From contig NZ_JACHCL010000002.1 in NCBI RefSeq assembly GCF_014200725.1, positions 372,001-436,000 of the forward strand: a stretch of DNA of 64,000 nt. Reading direction: 5' to 3'. This document shows positions 33,975 to 43,920 of the stretch, one piece after another. The notes beneath the pieces were generated by a model that saw nothing but the letters and a program-made list of their open reading frames with translations, made no database searches and was not told the origin of the DNA. Position 1 is the stretch's first letter. Each line of letters starts with the position of its first letter. Source of the stretch: Janthinobacterium silvisoli (lineage in GTDB: Bacteria > Pseudomonadota > Gammaproteobacteria > Burkholderiales > Burkholderiaceae_D). The translations under genes were made by a program, and so were the position numbers.

Positions 33975-35501
33975 TTACACTGGCAACGCCGGCTCCGGTG
34001 CTGCCCGGTTCGCGCCGAACACCATCCAGCTGGCCAGCGCCATGGCCCAGGCGCTCAAGCCGCCATACAGCATGACCCAGCCAAAACCATGCACCAGCGC
34101 GGCCCTGGCCATCTCGGCCGATACCCCTGACCCTGCACTGGCCTGCCCTGCCGACAAGCTCTCGGCCAAGTGGCGCAACACCGTGTTATCTGCCAGCGCA
34201 GGATGCTGCGCGCGCAGCGAAGACAGGATGCCCTGCAACAGAATAAAACCCATCAATGCGATATTGAGCGACAGGCTGATCATGCGGGCACTGATATCGA
34301 TGCTCGATGCCATGCCGGCGCGCTCGGATGGCACCGCGCCCGTGGTGGTGTTGGTAACGGGCGTGTTGGTCAGGCCCAGCCCAATGCCGGCCAGCAGGCA
34401 GCCCGGCAGCATCGTCAGCCAGCTGGCCTGTTCGGCGCCGCTGCCCCAGTACATCAGCAAAAAGCCCAGGCCTATCGTGAACAGGCCGGCCGGGATCACC
34501 GTGCCGGGACGGTAGCGCAAGGCCAGGCGTTCGCCCAGCGGTGGCACCAGCAGCGTCGGCAGGGTGTAAGCCAGCAGCGCTGTACCGGTGTCCACGCTGG
34601 CGTAGCCAAGTCCATTGCTGAAGTAGAGCGGCAGATAAATCATGAACGGCCAGAAGCTGAAATTCATGCCCGCGGAACCGAGCAAGGCGCCAGAAAAGCG
34701 GCGGATGCGGAACACCGCAACATCCATCATCGGTTCGGTGCTGTGCCGCTGCACCAGCACGAAGACCATGAAACTGAGCATTGCCACGACCAGGCTTGCG
34801 ATCACCATGAAGTCGCCAAAACCCGTGGCTGCACTCTGGGTAATGCCCCAGGCCAGGCCAAACACAGCCAGCGACAGGGAGGCAATGCCCGCCACATCGA
34901 GCTTGCGCTGCTGCGGATCGCGCGATTCGGCCACACCGGCCGTCACCAGCGCCAGCGACAGCACGGCCAGTGGCGCGTGAACCAGGAAGACCCACTGCCA
35001 GCTGGACAGGGCCACGATAGCCGCACCGATGATGGGGCCAAACCCCAGGCCGATGCCGAACACGATGCCCCAGGCACTGAAGGCCTTGCCGCGCGCAGCG
35101 CCCGACGGAAAATGCTGCGACAGCACCGCCACCTGACAGATCAGCATGGCGCCGCCAGCCATGCCTTGCAAGAACCGGCCGACGATCAGCAGGCTGGCAT
35201 TGACCGCCAGTCCGCAAACCACCGAAGTGATGCCGAACAGTGCCAGGCTGAAGAGAAAAACGCGCTTGCGTCCGTAACTGTCGGCTAGCGTGCCGGCGGC
35301 CATCAGCACGCTGGTGCAGGCGATGGTGTAGGCATTCATGATCCATTGCAGATCCTTGAAGCTGGCATGCAGGATGGCTTCAAGCGTGGGCAGGATAACG
35401 GGCACGCTTGAAATTTCCAGACCAAACATGAGCGAGGCCAGGCAGACGGCGGCCAGGGTAAAAAAGTTCTTCCGTGAAGTGGAGCGGGGAATATGCGGCA
35501 T
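33975..35501 (-). CDS. DHA2 family MFS drug/proton antiporter (EmrB-like)
   Basis: A 508-residue inner membrane transporter with about 14 hydrophobic segments. Features are the motif A-like loop AGTLADSYGRKRVFLF after helix 2, and helix 5 GIGLGFGPIIGAAIVALSSWQWVFLVHAPLA (motif C and the following W-rich segment). ATG 35501 is used, with AGGT 9-10 bases upstream; the in-frame TTG just before it is less likely. It diverges from a LysR gene, the classic arrangement in which the regulator controls the pump. No membrane fusion protein or outer membrane factor is adjacent. Substrate unknown. Confidence 0.9.
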   Translation of the reverse strand: MPHIPRSTSRKNFFTLAAVCLASLMFGLEISSVPVILPTLEAILHASFKDLQWIMNAYTIACTSVLMAAGTLADSYGRKRVFLFSLALFGITSVVCGLAVNASLLIVGRFLQGMAGGAMLICQVAVLSQHFPSGAARGKAFSAWGIVFGIGLGFGPIIGAAIVALSSWQWVFLVHAPLAVLSLALVTAGVAESRDPQQRKLDVAGIASLSLAVFGLAWGITQSAATGFGDFMVIASLVVAMLSFMVFVLVQRHSTEPMMDVAVFRIRRFSGALLGSAGMNFSFWPFMIYLPLYFSNGLGYASVDTGTALLAYTLPTLLVPPLGERLALRYRPGTVIPAGLFTIGLGFLLMYWGSGAEQASWLTMLPGCLLAGIGLGLTNTPVTNTTTGAVPSERAGMASSIDISARMISLSLNIALMGFILLQGILSSLRAQHPALADNTVLRHLAESLSAGQASAGSGVSAEMARAALVHGFGWVMLYGGLSAWAMALASWMVFGANRAAPEPALPV

Positions 35502-35553
35502 CAAGACTGACCTGTGAGTGTTAGTAGCCGGCCATTGTGCGAGCAGCCTGGCA

Positions 35554-35582
35554 ATAACAAAAATGATTTAATTTTGTATAAT
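35554..35582 (+). promoter_or_regulatory. Candidate promoter of the LysR gene
   Basis: ATAACA at 35554-35559, 17 bases, then a perfect TATAAT at 35577-35582, all in the short AT-rich spacer between the divergent genes. TTCAT-N7-ATGAA immediately downstream (about 35586-35602) has the T-N11-A form of a LysR box. The short leader favours ATG 35610 over 35598. Confidence 0.5.
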
Positions 35583-35609
35583 TCATTCATTTTCATCATG
35601 AATGGCGCC

Positions 35610-36476
35610 ATGGACTTCGATCCTGTCTTGTTACGTGCCTTTGTTGCCGTCAAAGAAACGGGCGGATTTACGCGCGCTGCAGAAAGGCTGCACCTGAGCC
35701 AGTCCGCTGTCAGCCACCAGATACGCCGCCTGGAAGAACTGGCCGGCACGGCGCTGCTGGTGCGCACCACGCGCAGCTTGCGGCTGACCGAGGATGGCGA
35801 GCAATTCCTGCGCCATGCCGAACAGGTTTTGCAGGCGCACGAAGCGCTGGCCCGGCGCTTCCAGCGCGCGAACATCGCCGGCGCCGTGCGCTTCGGCGTG
35901 CCTGAGAATTTCATGGATGAACGCTTGCCTCCCCTGCTGACCCGCTTTGCGCAGCTGTTTCCCGCGGTGCGGCTTGATGTCACGGTTGGCACCTATCTTG
36001 AGCTGCGCACGCAGGTCGATGCCGGCGCGCTCGATATGGCGGTGCTCATGTCCCTGCCGACAGGCCCGGAGCGGGACCAATATGAAGGCACGGTACTGCG
36101 TCGCACGCGCTTTGTCTGGGCCGCCGCGCCCACGTTTCAATTTGCCGGCCACGGCCCGCTGCCGATGGCCTTCGCACCGTCACCCTGTTTGCACCGGCAA
36201 GTCGGGGTTGCGGCCCTGGAGGAAGCCGGCGTGGCATGGCGCATGGCCTTTACCTCACCGAGCCAGCAAGGCTTGCGGGCCGCGGTGCTGGCGGGCTTCG
36301 CCATGACGGCGCTGCCGCAAGGCGACCTGGAAGCAAACATGGTCGTCATCGATGGCCAGCACGGCTTGCCGCCTCTGCCCGCAGCCGCCTTTAGTCTGAT
36401 CTGCAGCAGCAAGGGCCAGGCGCCAGCGACCATGGCGCTTGCGCAGTTGCTGGCCGAGATGCCGACCGTACTTTAA
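35610..36476 (+). CDS. LysR family transcriptional regulator
   Basis: A 288-residue regulator beginning MDFDPVLLRAFVAVKETGGF; ATG 35598 would add four residues. The winged helix-turn-helix covers about 1-62 (AAERLHLSQSAVSHQIRRLE), followed by a linker helix and a periplasmic-binding-like effector domain. It diverges from the DHA2 efflux gene with about 100 bases between starts, so regulating that pump and itself is the likely job. The effector is unknown. Confidence 0.9.
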   Translation: MDFDPVLLRAFVAVKETGGFTRAAERLHLSQSAVSHQIRRLEELAGTALLVRTTRSLRLTEDGEQFLRHAEQVLQAHEALARRFQRANIAGAVRFGVPENFMDERLPPLLTRFAQLFPAVRLDVTVGTYLELRTQVDAGALDMAVLMSLPTGPERDQYEGTVLRRTRFVWAAAPTFQFAGHGPLPMAFAPSPCLHRQVGVAALEEAGVAWRMAFTSPSQQGLRAAVLAGFAMTALPQGDLEANMVVIDGQHGLPPLPAAAFSLICSSKGQAPATMALAQLLAEMPTVL

Positions 36477-36513
36477 AAACTTTACGATTGACTTATCATT
36501 CAAGGAAGACTGC

Positions 36514-36900
36514 ATGTCCGATTCATTTTCCAGCGCCATTAACCCAGCCACCATACACCTGCGTGGCATCGACCGCGACGCCATCCGCGCAATACAAGCG
36601 CGCTATAGAAACGATGTTGACGATGCACTAAAAGCAGGTCGGGATGTCGACAAGCTGACGCAGAAGCAGCACGAACAGATTCTGACCCACATCGCCACGC
36701 TCGGCGAGGCTGATGCCACCGCCTTTAAAAGCATCTATATTGAAGAGGCACTGGCCTTCAAGCCCGGCCCGACGCCGACGCAAATAGCAGCACAACAGGC
36801 CGCCGAAGCGCTGCGCAAAAAGACCGACGCGCGTGTCAAGCGGGGCATCGTAGTCGTGCTTGTATGGATCGCCATCGCCGCCTATTGGCTATCGCGCTGA
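36514..36900 (+). CDS. Small protein with C-terminal membrane anchor
   Basis: A 128-residue protein; AAGGAAG fixes the ATG at 36514. Residues 1-100 are soluble and helical (GIDRDAIRAIQARYRNDVDD, ADATAFKSIYIEEALAF). A basic patch KKTDARVKRG is followed by one membrane helix (about 110-126, IVVVLVWIAIAAYWL) ending SR, so it is tail-anchored with the N-terminus probably cytoplasmic. It lies 37 bases after the LysR gene and ends 12 bases before the stop of the convergent regulator. No family recognised. Confidence 0.72.
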   Translation: MSDSFSSAINPATIHLRGIDRDAIRAIQARYRNDVDDALKAGRDVDKLTQKQHEQILTHIATLGEADATAFKSIYIEEALAFKPGPTPTQIAAQQAAEALRKKTDARVKRGIVVVLVWIAIAAYWLSR

Positions 36901-36912
36901 CAACGGCGCACA

Positions 36913-39696
36913 TCACTGCCCGCGCAACTGCTCCAGCAGCGCCTGCGCTTCGAGCATATCCGCGCTGGCCTGCCCTTGCGTGAAAGCGCCGTGGATACCA
37001 GCCAGCAGCGCCTGCGCCTGGCAAGCTTCACCCTGGCTGTCCATCAGGCGCGCCAGGCTGGTGGCGCAGCGCAGTTGCCAGCCCAGCGCGCCCTGCTCGC
37101 GCGCCAGCTGCAAAGCCTCTTCCAGTTGCGCCCGCACGCGGGCCAAGCCGCCGCTATCGCCGTGCTGCAGCGCCAGCCAGTCCCGGTGCGCGGCGCGGCG
37201 CAGCACTTCGGGCGCGCTCCATGGCGCCTGGCCATTGCGCGCGCGCCGCAATGCAGATGCATCGACGGGCGCGTCGTGCAAGGTCACCATGACGTCGACC
37301 TGCAGCGGCCAGCCCATGGGCGCCGGCCAGGCAAAGGTGACAGGCTCGCGCACGCTGTCGAGCAAGCGCTGATAATTCTCGCCCCAGTTGCTCCAGTACA
37401 GCAAGCCATACCGGGCGCCGTGCTCGCGCAGCAGATAGACCCAGGCCCGCGCCAGCACATGCTGTCCACACCACAGGGCAACCGGAATGGCGCCGAAGGC
37501 CAGCGCAAGGCAGAGCGACACGCCGTTGTGGTCGAGGCCCACCATCACCGCTTCGCGCGCGACCGTCAATGCCTCGTCGGTCTGGCCCATCAGCCACAGC
37601 GAGCGGCACAGATTACCACGCATGCACACCTGGTAATCGGCCAGCAGCGCACTGTTGAAACCCGTATGGCCAGCGCCGTGCGGATGCGCGAGCACGGCGC
37701 GCGCCAGGTCCGCCGATGCCGCGTGGCGGCCCAGCATATGCTCGCTGGCCGAAGCCATGCGCGCGTGGATCAGCAGCATGGCCGGATCGCCTTTGGCATC
37801 GCACAGGGCGCCAAACTGGTCGGCAAAGGCGGCGGCGCCAAAGAAATCGGCCAGCGCCATGCTGACGATCCACATGCCGCACACCGCCTCGGCGCGCCGC
37901 TGCGCGCTGGTGATGCGCATGGCCAGCACATAGGCACGCTGGAAGGCGATCACCACTTCCTCGGTCACGCCTGTCGTATGCATCAGCAAATGGGCCAGGG
38001 TGGTACGCAGCTGCACTTCGCTGCCCACATCGTCGATGCCGTTCCATTCCATGTATTGCAAGGCCAGCTGCACCCGGCTGCGGTATTCATCCATCAGCGA
38101 CAGCTGGTAAAACAGCGTTTGTGCGGCAATTGTCAGGCGTATGCCCAGCAGCACGTCGCCATCGTCGCCAAACGCCCAGTCGATGGCCGAACGCAAATCG
38201 TCGACATGGCAGCAATAGCGCGTGCTCCAGGTATCGGCCGCCATGGTTTCCCAGTCGTCGGCGATGGTGTCGGCCAGGCCTGCGCAATGGCGCGCATAGC
38301 GCAGCGACACCTCTCCCCATGCGCTGCTGTCGGCCAGGCGCTGCGCCGCATAGGCGCGCGTGGTATCGAGCAAACGGTAATGCGCCTGCCGGCAGCAAAA
38401 TTCGATGCTCAGCAGTGACTTGGCGGCCAGGTCCGCCACCGTATCAAACACGTCGCGCCCCACCACGGCGGCCGCCGATTCGAGCCGGAAGCGGCTCTTG
38501 AAGACGCTCAGCGCCAGTAGCACGCTGCGCTCTTCCTCGTCCAGCAAGCCATAGCTCCAGTCCAGCGTGGCGCGCAAGGTCTGGTGGCGCAGCGGCGAAT
38601 TGCGCGGACCGCGCGTGAGCAGGCGCAGGCGGTCGTGCAACTGGCGCTGCAATTCATGCAGGCCGAAGTGGCCCACCCGCCCGGCCGCCAGTTCCAGCGC
38701 CAGCGGGATGCCATCGAGGCGGCGGCAGATGTCGGTGACCACGGCCACGTCGGCATCGGCCAGTATGAAGCCGTCCACCGCGGCGGCGCAGCGTTCGCAG
38801 AACAGCTGCACGGCGGCGAAGTGACGGGCCGCCAGCGCGTCGGGCAAGACGCCGGCCGGCGGCAGTTCCAGCGCGGGCAAGCGCTGCAAATGCTCGCTGG
38901 AGATGCGCAGCGGCTCGCGGCTGGTGGCCAGCAGGTGCAGCAGCGGCGCGCCTTTCAGGAGCGCATCGGCCAGCGCGGCGGCGGCGGCAATCACATGTTC
39001 GCAGTTATCGAGCACGATCAGCATGTGGCGGTGCTGCAGGTAGGCCAGCAACGCAGGCATCGGCTCGTGGGCCGGCACGGCCACGCCTAGCGCCGTAGCC
39101 AGCGCCAGCGGCACCAGCTGGCTCTCGGCCAGCGGCGCCAGATCGACAAAGCAGACGCCATCGGTGTAGCGGCGCAGCACCCGCGCGGCCAGGGCGATGG
39201 CCACCGTGGTCTTGCCGATACCGCCCGGACCGACGATGCACATCAGGCGCAATTGCAGCAGGTTGGCAGCCATCGCCTGCACGGTCTCGCCGCGTCCCAC
39301 CATGCGGGTCAGGACGACAGGCAGGTTGTGCTGCGGTTCAACTTGCACGCCAGGTGCGGCTTCCACCGGCCCGGCCAGCGACAGCGGCGCCAGGAAACCG
39401 TAGCCGCGGCCGGGAATGGTGGTGATGTAGCGCTGCCCGTCGCGGCCATCGCCGAGTACCTTGCGCAAGGCCGCCAGGTGCACCCGCAAGGTGGCGTCGT
39501 CGACCACGGCGTTGGGCCATACGGTGGCCAGCAACTCCTGTTTATCGACAATCTCGCCCGCCCGCTCCAGCAAGGCCAGCAGCAAATCCATGGCCCGGCT
39601 GCCCAGGCGCAGCGCACGTTCGCCGTCGAACAGCATGCGCTCGAGCGGCAATAGGCGAAACGGGCCGAAGACATAAGCCGGGACGGTGCTGTTCAT
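36913..39696 (-). CDS. Winged-helix regulator with ATPase and helical repeat domains
   Basis: A 927-residue cytoplasmic regulator. Residues of about 8-105 are an OmpR/CadC-type winged helix (SRAMDLLLALLERAGEIVDKQ, LRVHLAALRKVLGD, ITTIPGRGYGF). From about 145 comes an NB-ARC/STAND ATPase with Walker A GPGGIGKTT, Walker B MLIVLDNCEH and sensor region LATSREPL; TPR-like helical repeats fill the C-terminal 450 residues. The layout matches the predicted ATPase regulators related to AfsR/SARP proteins, thought to oligomerise on signal binding. No target gene is obvious: the downstream neighbour is convergent and the upstream one is a GGDEF-EAL gene on the same strand 170 bases away. Confidence 0.85.
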   Translation of the reverse strand: MNSTVPAYVFGPFRLLPLERMLFDGERALRLGSRAMDLLLALLERAGEIVDKQELLATVWPNAVVDDATLRVHLAALRKVLGDGRDGQRYITTIPGRGYGFLAPLSLAGPVEAAPGVQVEPQHNLPVVLTRMVGRGETVQAMAANLLQLRLMCIVGPGGIGKTTVAIALAARVLRRYTDGVCFVDLAPLAESQLVPLALATALGVAVPAHEPMPALLAYLQHRHMLIVLDNCEHVIAAAAALADALLKGAPLLHLLATSREPLRISSEHLQRLPALELPPAGVLPDALAARHFAAVQLFCERCAAAVDGFILADADVAVVTDICRRLDGIPLALELAAGRVGHFGLHELQRQLHDRLRLLTRGPRNSPLRHQTLRATLDWSYGLLDEEERSVLLALSVFKSRFRLESAAAVVGRDVFDTVADLAAKSLLSIEFCCRQAHYRLLDTTRAYAAQRLADSSAWGEVSLRYARHCAGLADTIADDWETMAADTWSTRYCCHVDDLRSAIDWAFGDDGDVLLGIRLTIAAQTLFYQLSLMDEYRSRVQLALQYMEWNGIDDVGSEVQLRTTLAHLLMHTTGVTEEVVIAFQRAYVLAMRITSAQRRAEAVCGMWIVSMALADFFGAAAFADQFGALCDAKGDPAMLLIHARMASASEHMLGRHAASADLARAVLAHPHGAGHTGFNSALLADYQVCMRGNLCRSLWLMGQTDEALTVAREAVMVGLDHNGVSLCLALAFGAIPVALWCGQHVLARAWVYLLREHGARYGLLYWSNWGENYQRLLDSVREPVTFAWPAPMGWPLQVDVMVTLHDAPVDASALRRARNGQAPWSAPEVLRRAAHRDWLALQHGDSGGLARVRAQLEEALQLAREQGALGWQLRCATSLARLMDSQGEACQAQALLAGIHGAFTQGQASADMLEAQALLEQLRGQ

Positions 39697-39865
39697 AGTT
39701 CTTGCACGGAAAAAAGGTGATTAAAGCAAGGGTGAGTAAAGCGAGCGGGATGCAGGCGAAATACAAGCGAGCGGGACTATATAGTACCGACATTCTACCG
39801 AGCATCCGCCCTGGCCTACATGGCGCCATGTAAGAAGTCCTGTTACATGCGCTGTCGTATGGCCC

Positions 39866-41875
39866 TTACATCGCATACGCCAGCGCAGGCCGCCCCTCGG
39901 CCAGCAAGGCGGCGACGGCGGCGGGCGGCGCTGGCCGGTGCAGGTAAAACCCCTGCACCTGCTGGCAGCCAAGACGGCGCAGATGCGCGAGCTGCTCGCC
40001 GCTCTCCACCCCTTCCGCCACTACTTGCAAGCCCAGCCCACGCGCCAGTGCAATGGTAGAGGCGACGATCATCGCATCGTTGCGGTCGATGGCAATATCG
40101 CGGATGAAGGAACGGTCGATCTTGAGCGTGTGTATCGGTAGCATCTTGATATGACTGAGGCCCGAATAGCCGGTGCCATAGTCATCGAGCGAAATGGTCA
40201 GGCCCAGTGCACGCAGGCGGCGCAGCACATTCTTGGCCTGCGAGATATCGTCGATAAAGCAGCTTTCCGTCACCTCCAGCTCCAGCAAATCGGGCGTGAT
40301 GGCATGGCGCTCCAGTGCGCGCGTCACCGTTTCGGGCAGCAGCGGGTCGCGCAGCTGCTTGGCCGAGATGTTGATCGCAACGGGCGAGAGCGGCAAACCG
40401 GCCGACCGCCATTGCGCCAGCTGGCGGCAGACGGCGTTGATGCTCCAGTTCCCCAGCGCCACGATGGCCTCGCTCTCCTCGGCCAGGCCGATGAATTCAT
40501 TCGGGAAGATCAGTCCATGATGCGGATGATCCCAGCGCAGCAGCGCTTCCAGGCCGACGATGCGCAGTTGCGCCGTGTCGAACTTGCCCTGGTAATGGAA
40601 GCAGAATTCATCGTCGCGCATGGCGGTGGCAAAACGCCCCTGCAGTTCCAGGCTGCGCGCCGATGACAGGTTCAAGGCCATGTCGTGGAAGCGGAAGCCA
40701 TCGCGCCCGCCCGTCTTGGCGGCCGACAAGGCACTGTCTGCGCTCGACAGCAAGGCGTCGACACTCTGGCCGTCGCGCGGATACAGGGCGATGCCGATGC
40801 TGGCCGTGGCGGCGATCTCGTGTCCGGCGATCGAAGTGAAAGGCTGGCGCAATGCCGCCAGCACGGCCGAAGCGATGGCCGCCACACGCTCTTCTGACGC
40901 CACTTCGCTCAGCAGCACGACGAATTCATCGCCACCCAGGCGCGCCAGCACATCGTATTCACGCAGCACCTGCTGCAAGCGCTGCGCCACCGCATGCAGC
41001 AGCGCGTCGCCCGCCAGATAACCAAGTCGCTCGTTGACCTGCTTGAAGCGGTCGATATCGAGATACAACAGCGCATAGTGGTTGCGGCTGCGCCGTGCAT
41101 GCAGCAGCTTGCCGCCAGCGCTTTCATAAAAGCGGCGGCGGCTGGCCACGCCCGTCAGTGCATCGTGCGCAGCCAACTGGTCGGCACGGCTTTTTTCCTG
41201 CGCCAGTTGCAGGCTCAGGGTAATTTGCTCGCCTTCCGACTGGCGGCGCTGCCACTGCAGACGCCGCCGCGCTGCCAGCAGGATGGCGCCCCCCAGCGCC
41301 AGCAGGGCCAGCGACAGCAAGCCCGCCTGCGTCAGATGCCGGCGCCGCATGCCGGCCAGGGTCGCCAGCACCAGCGCCTGGTCCTGGCTGACGCGCACCA
41401 GCAAGCCGTGGTGGGCCACCAGCCGCTGTTCCAGCAGCGGCGCCATGGCGTGCGGAGCGCTGCTTTTCGGCACCATGGTCGGCACGCCATTTTCCATCGC
41501 CGCCAGCAGCTCGCCCTGGCGGTTCATGATTTCAATCCGGCCGCGCGCCTTGCGGCTGATGTCACGATACGGGCGCAGGAAGAAAGACAGGTCGGGCGGC
41601 AACTCGGGTGCGGCCTCGAGCGCATCGTCCAGGTGGGCGCCCAGGATGGTGGCTACATCATGATTCTCGATGCGGGCCCGGTCCAGCGCCTGCTGCGTCT
41701 CGTCGTCGAGACGGATCGCCGTATAAATCCAGATGGACAGCAGCAGGCAAATAGCCAGGATGGCGCACAGCACGCTCCAGGCCCGGCTGCCGCGCCAGGC
41801 GGCACCCAGCCATGCCAGCGCCAGGGTCAGGCGAGGTGGACGCAAAGGCCCGTGCACAGTTGCGCGCAACACCAC
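39866..41875 (-). CDS. Membrane GGDEF-EAL cyclic-di-GMP enzyme
   Basis: A 669-residue inner membrane protein starting at GTG 41875. Two membrane helices (about 32-52 and 183-203) bracket a periplasmic sensor region. The GGDEF domain has an intact RLGGDEF (about 311) and, five residues before it, REYD, an RxxD inhibitory site. The EAL domain keeps EALLRW (about 444), NISAKQL, EVTES, DDYGTGYSGLSH, LKIDRSFI and AEGVE, all needed for phosphodiesterase activity. Both activities are therefore possible; which dominates cannot be told. It starts 8 bases after the stop of an MCP gene and is probably co-transcribed with it, linking chemotaxis and c-di-GMP signalling. Confidence 0.92.
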   Translation of the reverse strand: MVLRATVHGPLRPPRLTLALAWLGAAWRGSRAWSVLCAILAICLLLSIWIYTAIRLDDETQQALDRARIENHDVATILGAHLDDALEAAPELPPDLSFFLRPYRDISRKARGRIEIMNRQGELLAAMENGVPTMVPKSSAPHAMAPLLEQRLVAHHGLLVRVSQDQALVLATLAGMRRRHLTQAGLLSLALLALGGAILLAARRRLQWQRRQSEGEQITLSLQLAQEKSRADQLAAHDALTGVASRRRFYESAGGKLLHARRSRNHYALLYLDIDRFKQVNERLGYLAGDALLHAVAQRLQQVLREYDVLARLGGDEFVVLLSEVASEERVAAIASAVLAALRQPFTSIAGHEIAATASIGIALYPRDGQSVDALLSSADSALSAAKTGGRDGFRFHDMALNLSSARSLELQGRFATAMRDDEFCFHYQGKFDTAQLRIVGLEALLRWDHPHHGLIFPNEFIGLAEESEAIVALGNWSINAVCRQLAQWRSAGLPLSPVAINISAKQLRDPLLPETVTRALERHAITPDLLELEVTESCFIDDISQAKNVLRRLRALGLTISLDDYGTGYSGLSHIKMLPIHTLKIDRSFIRDIAIDRNDAMIVASTIALARGLGLQVVAEGVESGEQLAHLRRLGCQQVQGFYLHRPAPPAAVAALLAEGRPALAYAM

Positions 41876-41883
41876 TCAGGCCA

Positions 41884-43506
41884 CTAAGCAGGCAGGCGCA
41901 GCATGGCCGGCGCAGCCGATGCCGATGCCGATGCCGCAGCGCGCGGCAACGTGGCCGGCGCCTGGCGCAAACGGAATACGCTGACGATCTGCAGCAGGTT
42001 GACCGCTTCGCCTTCCAGCGACTGCGAAGCGGCCGCCGCTTCTTCCACCAGCGCCGCGTTCTGCTGCGTCACCTGGTCCATCTGCACCACTGCCTGGCTG
42101 ATCTGGGCGATCCCCGTGCTTTGTTCGGCGCTGGCGGCCGTGATGTCGGCCACCATATCGCTGACGCGGCTCACGGCCTGCACCACTTCCTGCATGGTGG
42201 CGCCGGCTTGCGCCACCAGCGCCGCCCCCGCATCGACCTGCTGCGTCGAACTGGCGATCAGGGCGCGGATATCGCGCGCCGCCGATGCCGAGCGCTGGGC
42301 CAGGTTGCGCACTTCCGTGGCCACCACGGCAAAGCCGCGTCCCTGCTCGCCCGCGCGCGCCGCTTCCACGGCTGCATTCAAGGCCAGGATATTGGTCTGG
42401 AATGCCAGCATGTCGATCACGCCGATGATGTCGGCGATTTGCGCCGACGAGCTGCTGATCGCTTCCATCGTATGGATCACCTGCCCCACCGCCTGGCCAC
42501 CCCTGGCGGCGATCTTGGCAGCATTGACGGCCAGCGCGCTGGCCTGGCGCGCATTGTCGACGTTTTGCTGCACCGTGGAGCTCAGTTCTTCCATCGCCGA
42601 CGCCGTCTGTTCCAGCGAGCTGGCCTGTTCTTCCGTGCGGGCAGACAAATCGACATTGCCCACCGCAATCTGGCTCGATGCGGTGGCGATGGTATCGGTG
42701 CCCGAACGCACCTGCTGCACGATGTCGAGCAGATTGCCATTCATGATGGAAAGCGCGTCGAGCAGCTTGCCCGTCTCGTCATGGCGATGCTGGCCGAACG
42801 TGGACGTCAGGTCGCCAGCGGCCACGGTCTGCGCCACGCCCAGCGCGTATTGCAGCGGCCCGACGATGCTGCGCGTGACCAGCCAGGCGGTAATGATGGA
42901 AAAAGCGATCGCCAGCGCGCTCAGCGCCAGCATCATGTTGCGCGCCTCGATATATTCGTCGCGCACTTCGGCGCCCGCCACTTCCATGCGTTCATGCTGA
43001 TGCGCGATCAGCGCTTCCAGTGCCGCCATATAGCGCAGCTGGTCGTCGCGCACCTCGCCCAGCAGCATGCTGGTGGCCTCGTCGCGCGCGCCCTCGTCCA
43101 GCAAGGCCAGCACCTTGTCGCGGCCCGCATTGAAGACGGCGCGCGCCTGCGTCACCGCCAACAGGGACGCACGGCCTTTTTCCGACAGGATGATGCGGTC
43201 AAGCTGGGCCAGGCGCTGTTCCGTGTCGGCGCCCGCCTTGGCGATCGACTCACGCTCGCGCGCCAGATGCTGCGGCTCCGTCATCAGCAGCAGGTTGCGC
43301 GAGGAACGGGCTATCACGTTGACATTCTTGATGATGTCATTGGCCAGCACGGTCTTGGGGTATTTGTCTTCGACGACATCGCGCATGCGCGTATCGAGGC
43401 CGGACAGGCGCAGCATGCCCAGCGCAGCAGTTGCCAACAGCAAGGCGGTCAAAAAAGCAAACGACCAACGCAAGCGCGTTCCAATATTCATATCTGCTAA
43501 CTTCAT
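41884..43506 (-). CDS. Methyl-accepting chemotaxis protein
   Basis: A 540-residue Tsr-like chemoreceptor. [16 protein letters not shown] starts the first membrane helix; a four-helix-bundle periplasmic ligand domain spans about 33-187, the second helix about 188-210, then a HAMP domain and the long cytoplasmic signalling coil with the conserved hairpin tip around [20 protein letters not shown]. The start is ATG 43506: GAAGG lies six bases upstream, while ATG 43512 directly abuts it. The C-terminus is Ala-rich without a CheR-binding pentapeptide. The GGDEF-EAL gene follows after 8 bases. Confidence 0.92.
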   Translation of the reverse strand: MKLADMNIGTRLRWSFAFLTALLLATAALGMLRLSGLDTRMRDVVEDKYPKTVLANDIIKNVNVIARSSRNLLLMTEPQHLARERESIAKAGADTEQRLAQLDRIILSEKGRASLLAVTQARAVFNAGRDKVLALLDEGARDEATSMLLGEVRDDQLRYMAALEALIAHQHERMEVAGAEVRDEYIEARNMMLALSALAIAFSIITAWLVTRSIVGPLQYALGVAQTVAAGDLTSTFGQHRHDETGKLLDALSIMNGNLLDIVQQVRSGTDTIATASSQIAVGNVDLSARTEEQASSLEQTASAMEELSSTVQQNVDNARQASALAVNAAKIAARGGQAVGQVIHTMEAISSSSAQIADIIGVIDMLAFQTNILALNAAVEAARAGEQGRGFAVVATEVRNLAQRSASAARDIRALIASSTQQVDAGAALVAQAGATMQEVVQAVSRVSDMVADITAASAEQSTGIAQISQAVVQMDQVTQQNAALVEEAAAASQSLEGEAVNLLQIVSVFRLRQAPATLPRAAASASASAAPAMLRLPA

Positions 43507-43660
43507 TCGCATCCTTCAATGTAGTGCATCGATCATGTGCGCCAGGCCGTCATACGGAAGCTGACGGCAATGGCTGCCGCCGCCTGCAACCATGGAAGGC
43601 CGGGCGCGACAGGCAAACAGGATCAGCCGGGATGCGGCAAAAAGCAGCAAGGCGGGGGCG

Positions 43661-43691
43661 TGGGAACGGCGCAGCATCACACCCGTTCCCA
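43661..43691. repeat. 9-bp inverted repeat upstream of the first MCP gene
   Basis: TGGGAACGG and CCGTTCCCA separated by 13 bases, 155 bases upstream of the MCP start at 43506. It could be an operator or a hairpin in a long leader. Confidence 0.45.
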
Positions 43692-43869
43692 ACGCATACG
43701 TGCTACAAGAACAAGTGTGAGTTATCTGTCAGGCAATGTCTCGTTAAGATTTGCAAAGTTTTGCTTAGGCGGCAAACCAGCCATTTTTATAACAATGACT
43801 TTTTAAACAATAAAATACCTCGAAACTGGCATATCCACATAAAAGGCTTTGCATCCGCGCCATGCAAAA

Positions 43870-43888
43870 CGGCCGCACAAGGCGGCCG
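43870..43888 (-). terminator. Probable terminator after the second MCP gene
   Basis: CGGCCGC/GCGGCCG with a 5-base loop, followed on the minus strand by TTTTG, 33 bases beyond the MCP stop. The short T-run makes it moderate. Confidence 0.6.
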
Positions 43889-43920
43889 CTACGGCACCAA
43901 ATCATACTTTTTTTACATTT

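Larger units (their letters stand above)
43507..43920. other. Intergenic region between the two MCP genes
   Basis: About 410 bases with no convincing gene. It contains a 9-bp inverted repeat TGGGAACGG-N13-CCGTTCCCA at 43661-43691, an AT-rich stretch near 43740-43860, and the hairpin at 43870-43888. The promoter of the MCP at 43506 must lie here; I could not find a clear sigma-28 type sequence. Confidence 0.5.

Noticed and set aside
43507..43920. Sigma-28 (FliA) promoters for the MCP genes
   Set aside because: I looked for TAAA and GCCGATAA-like elements on the minus strand upstream of both MCP genes and found no convincing match.
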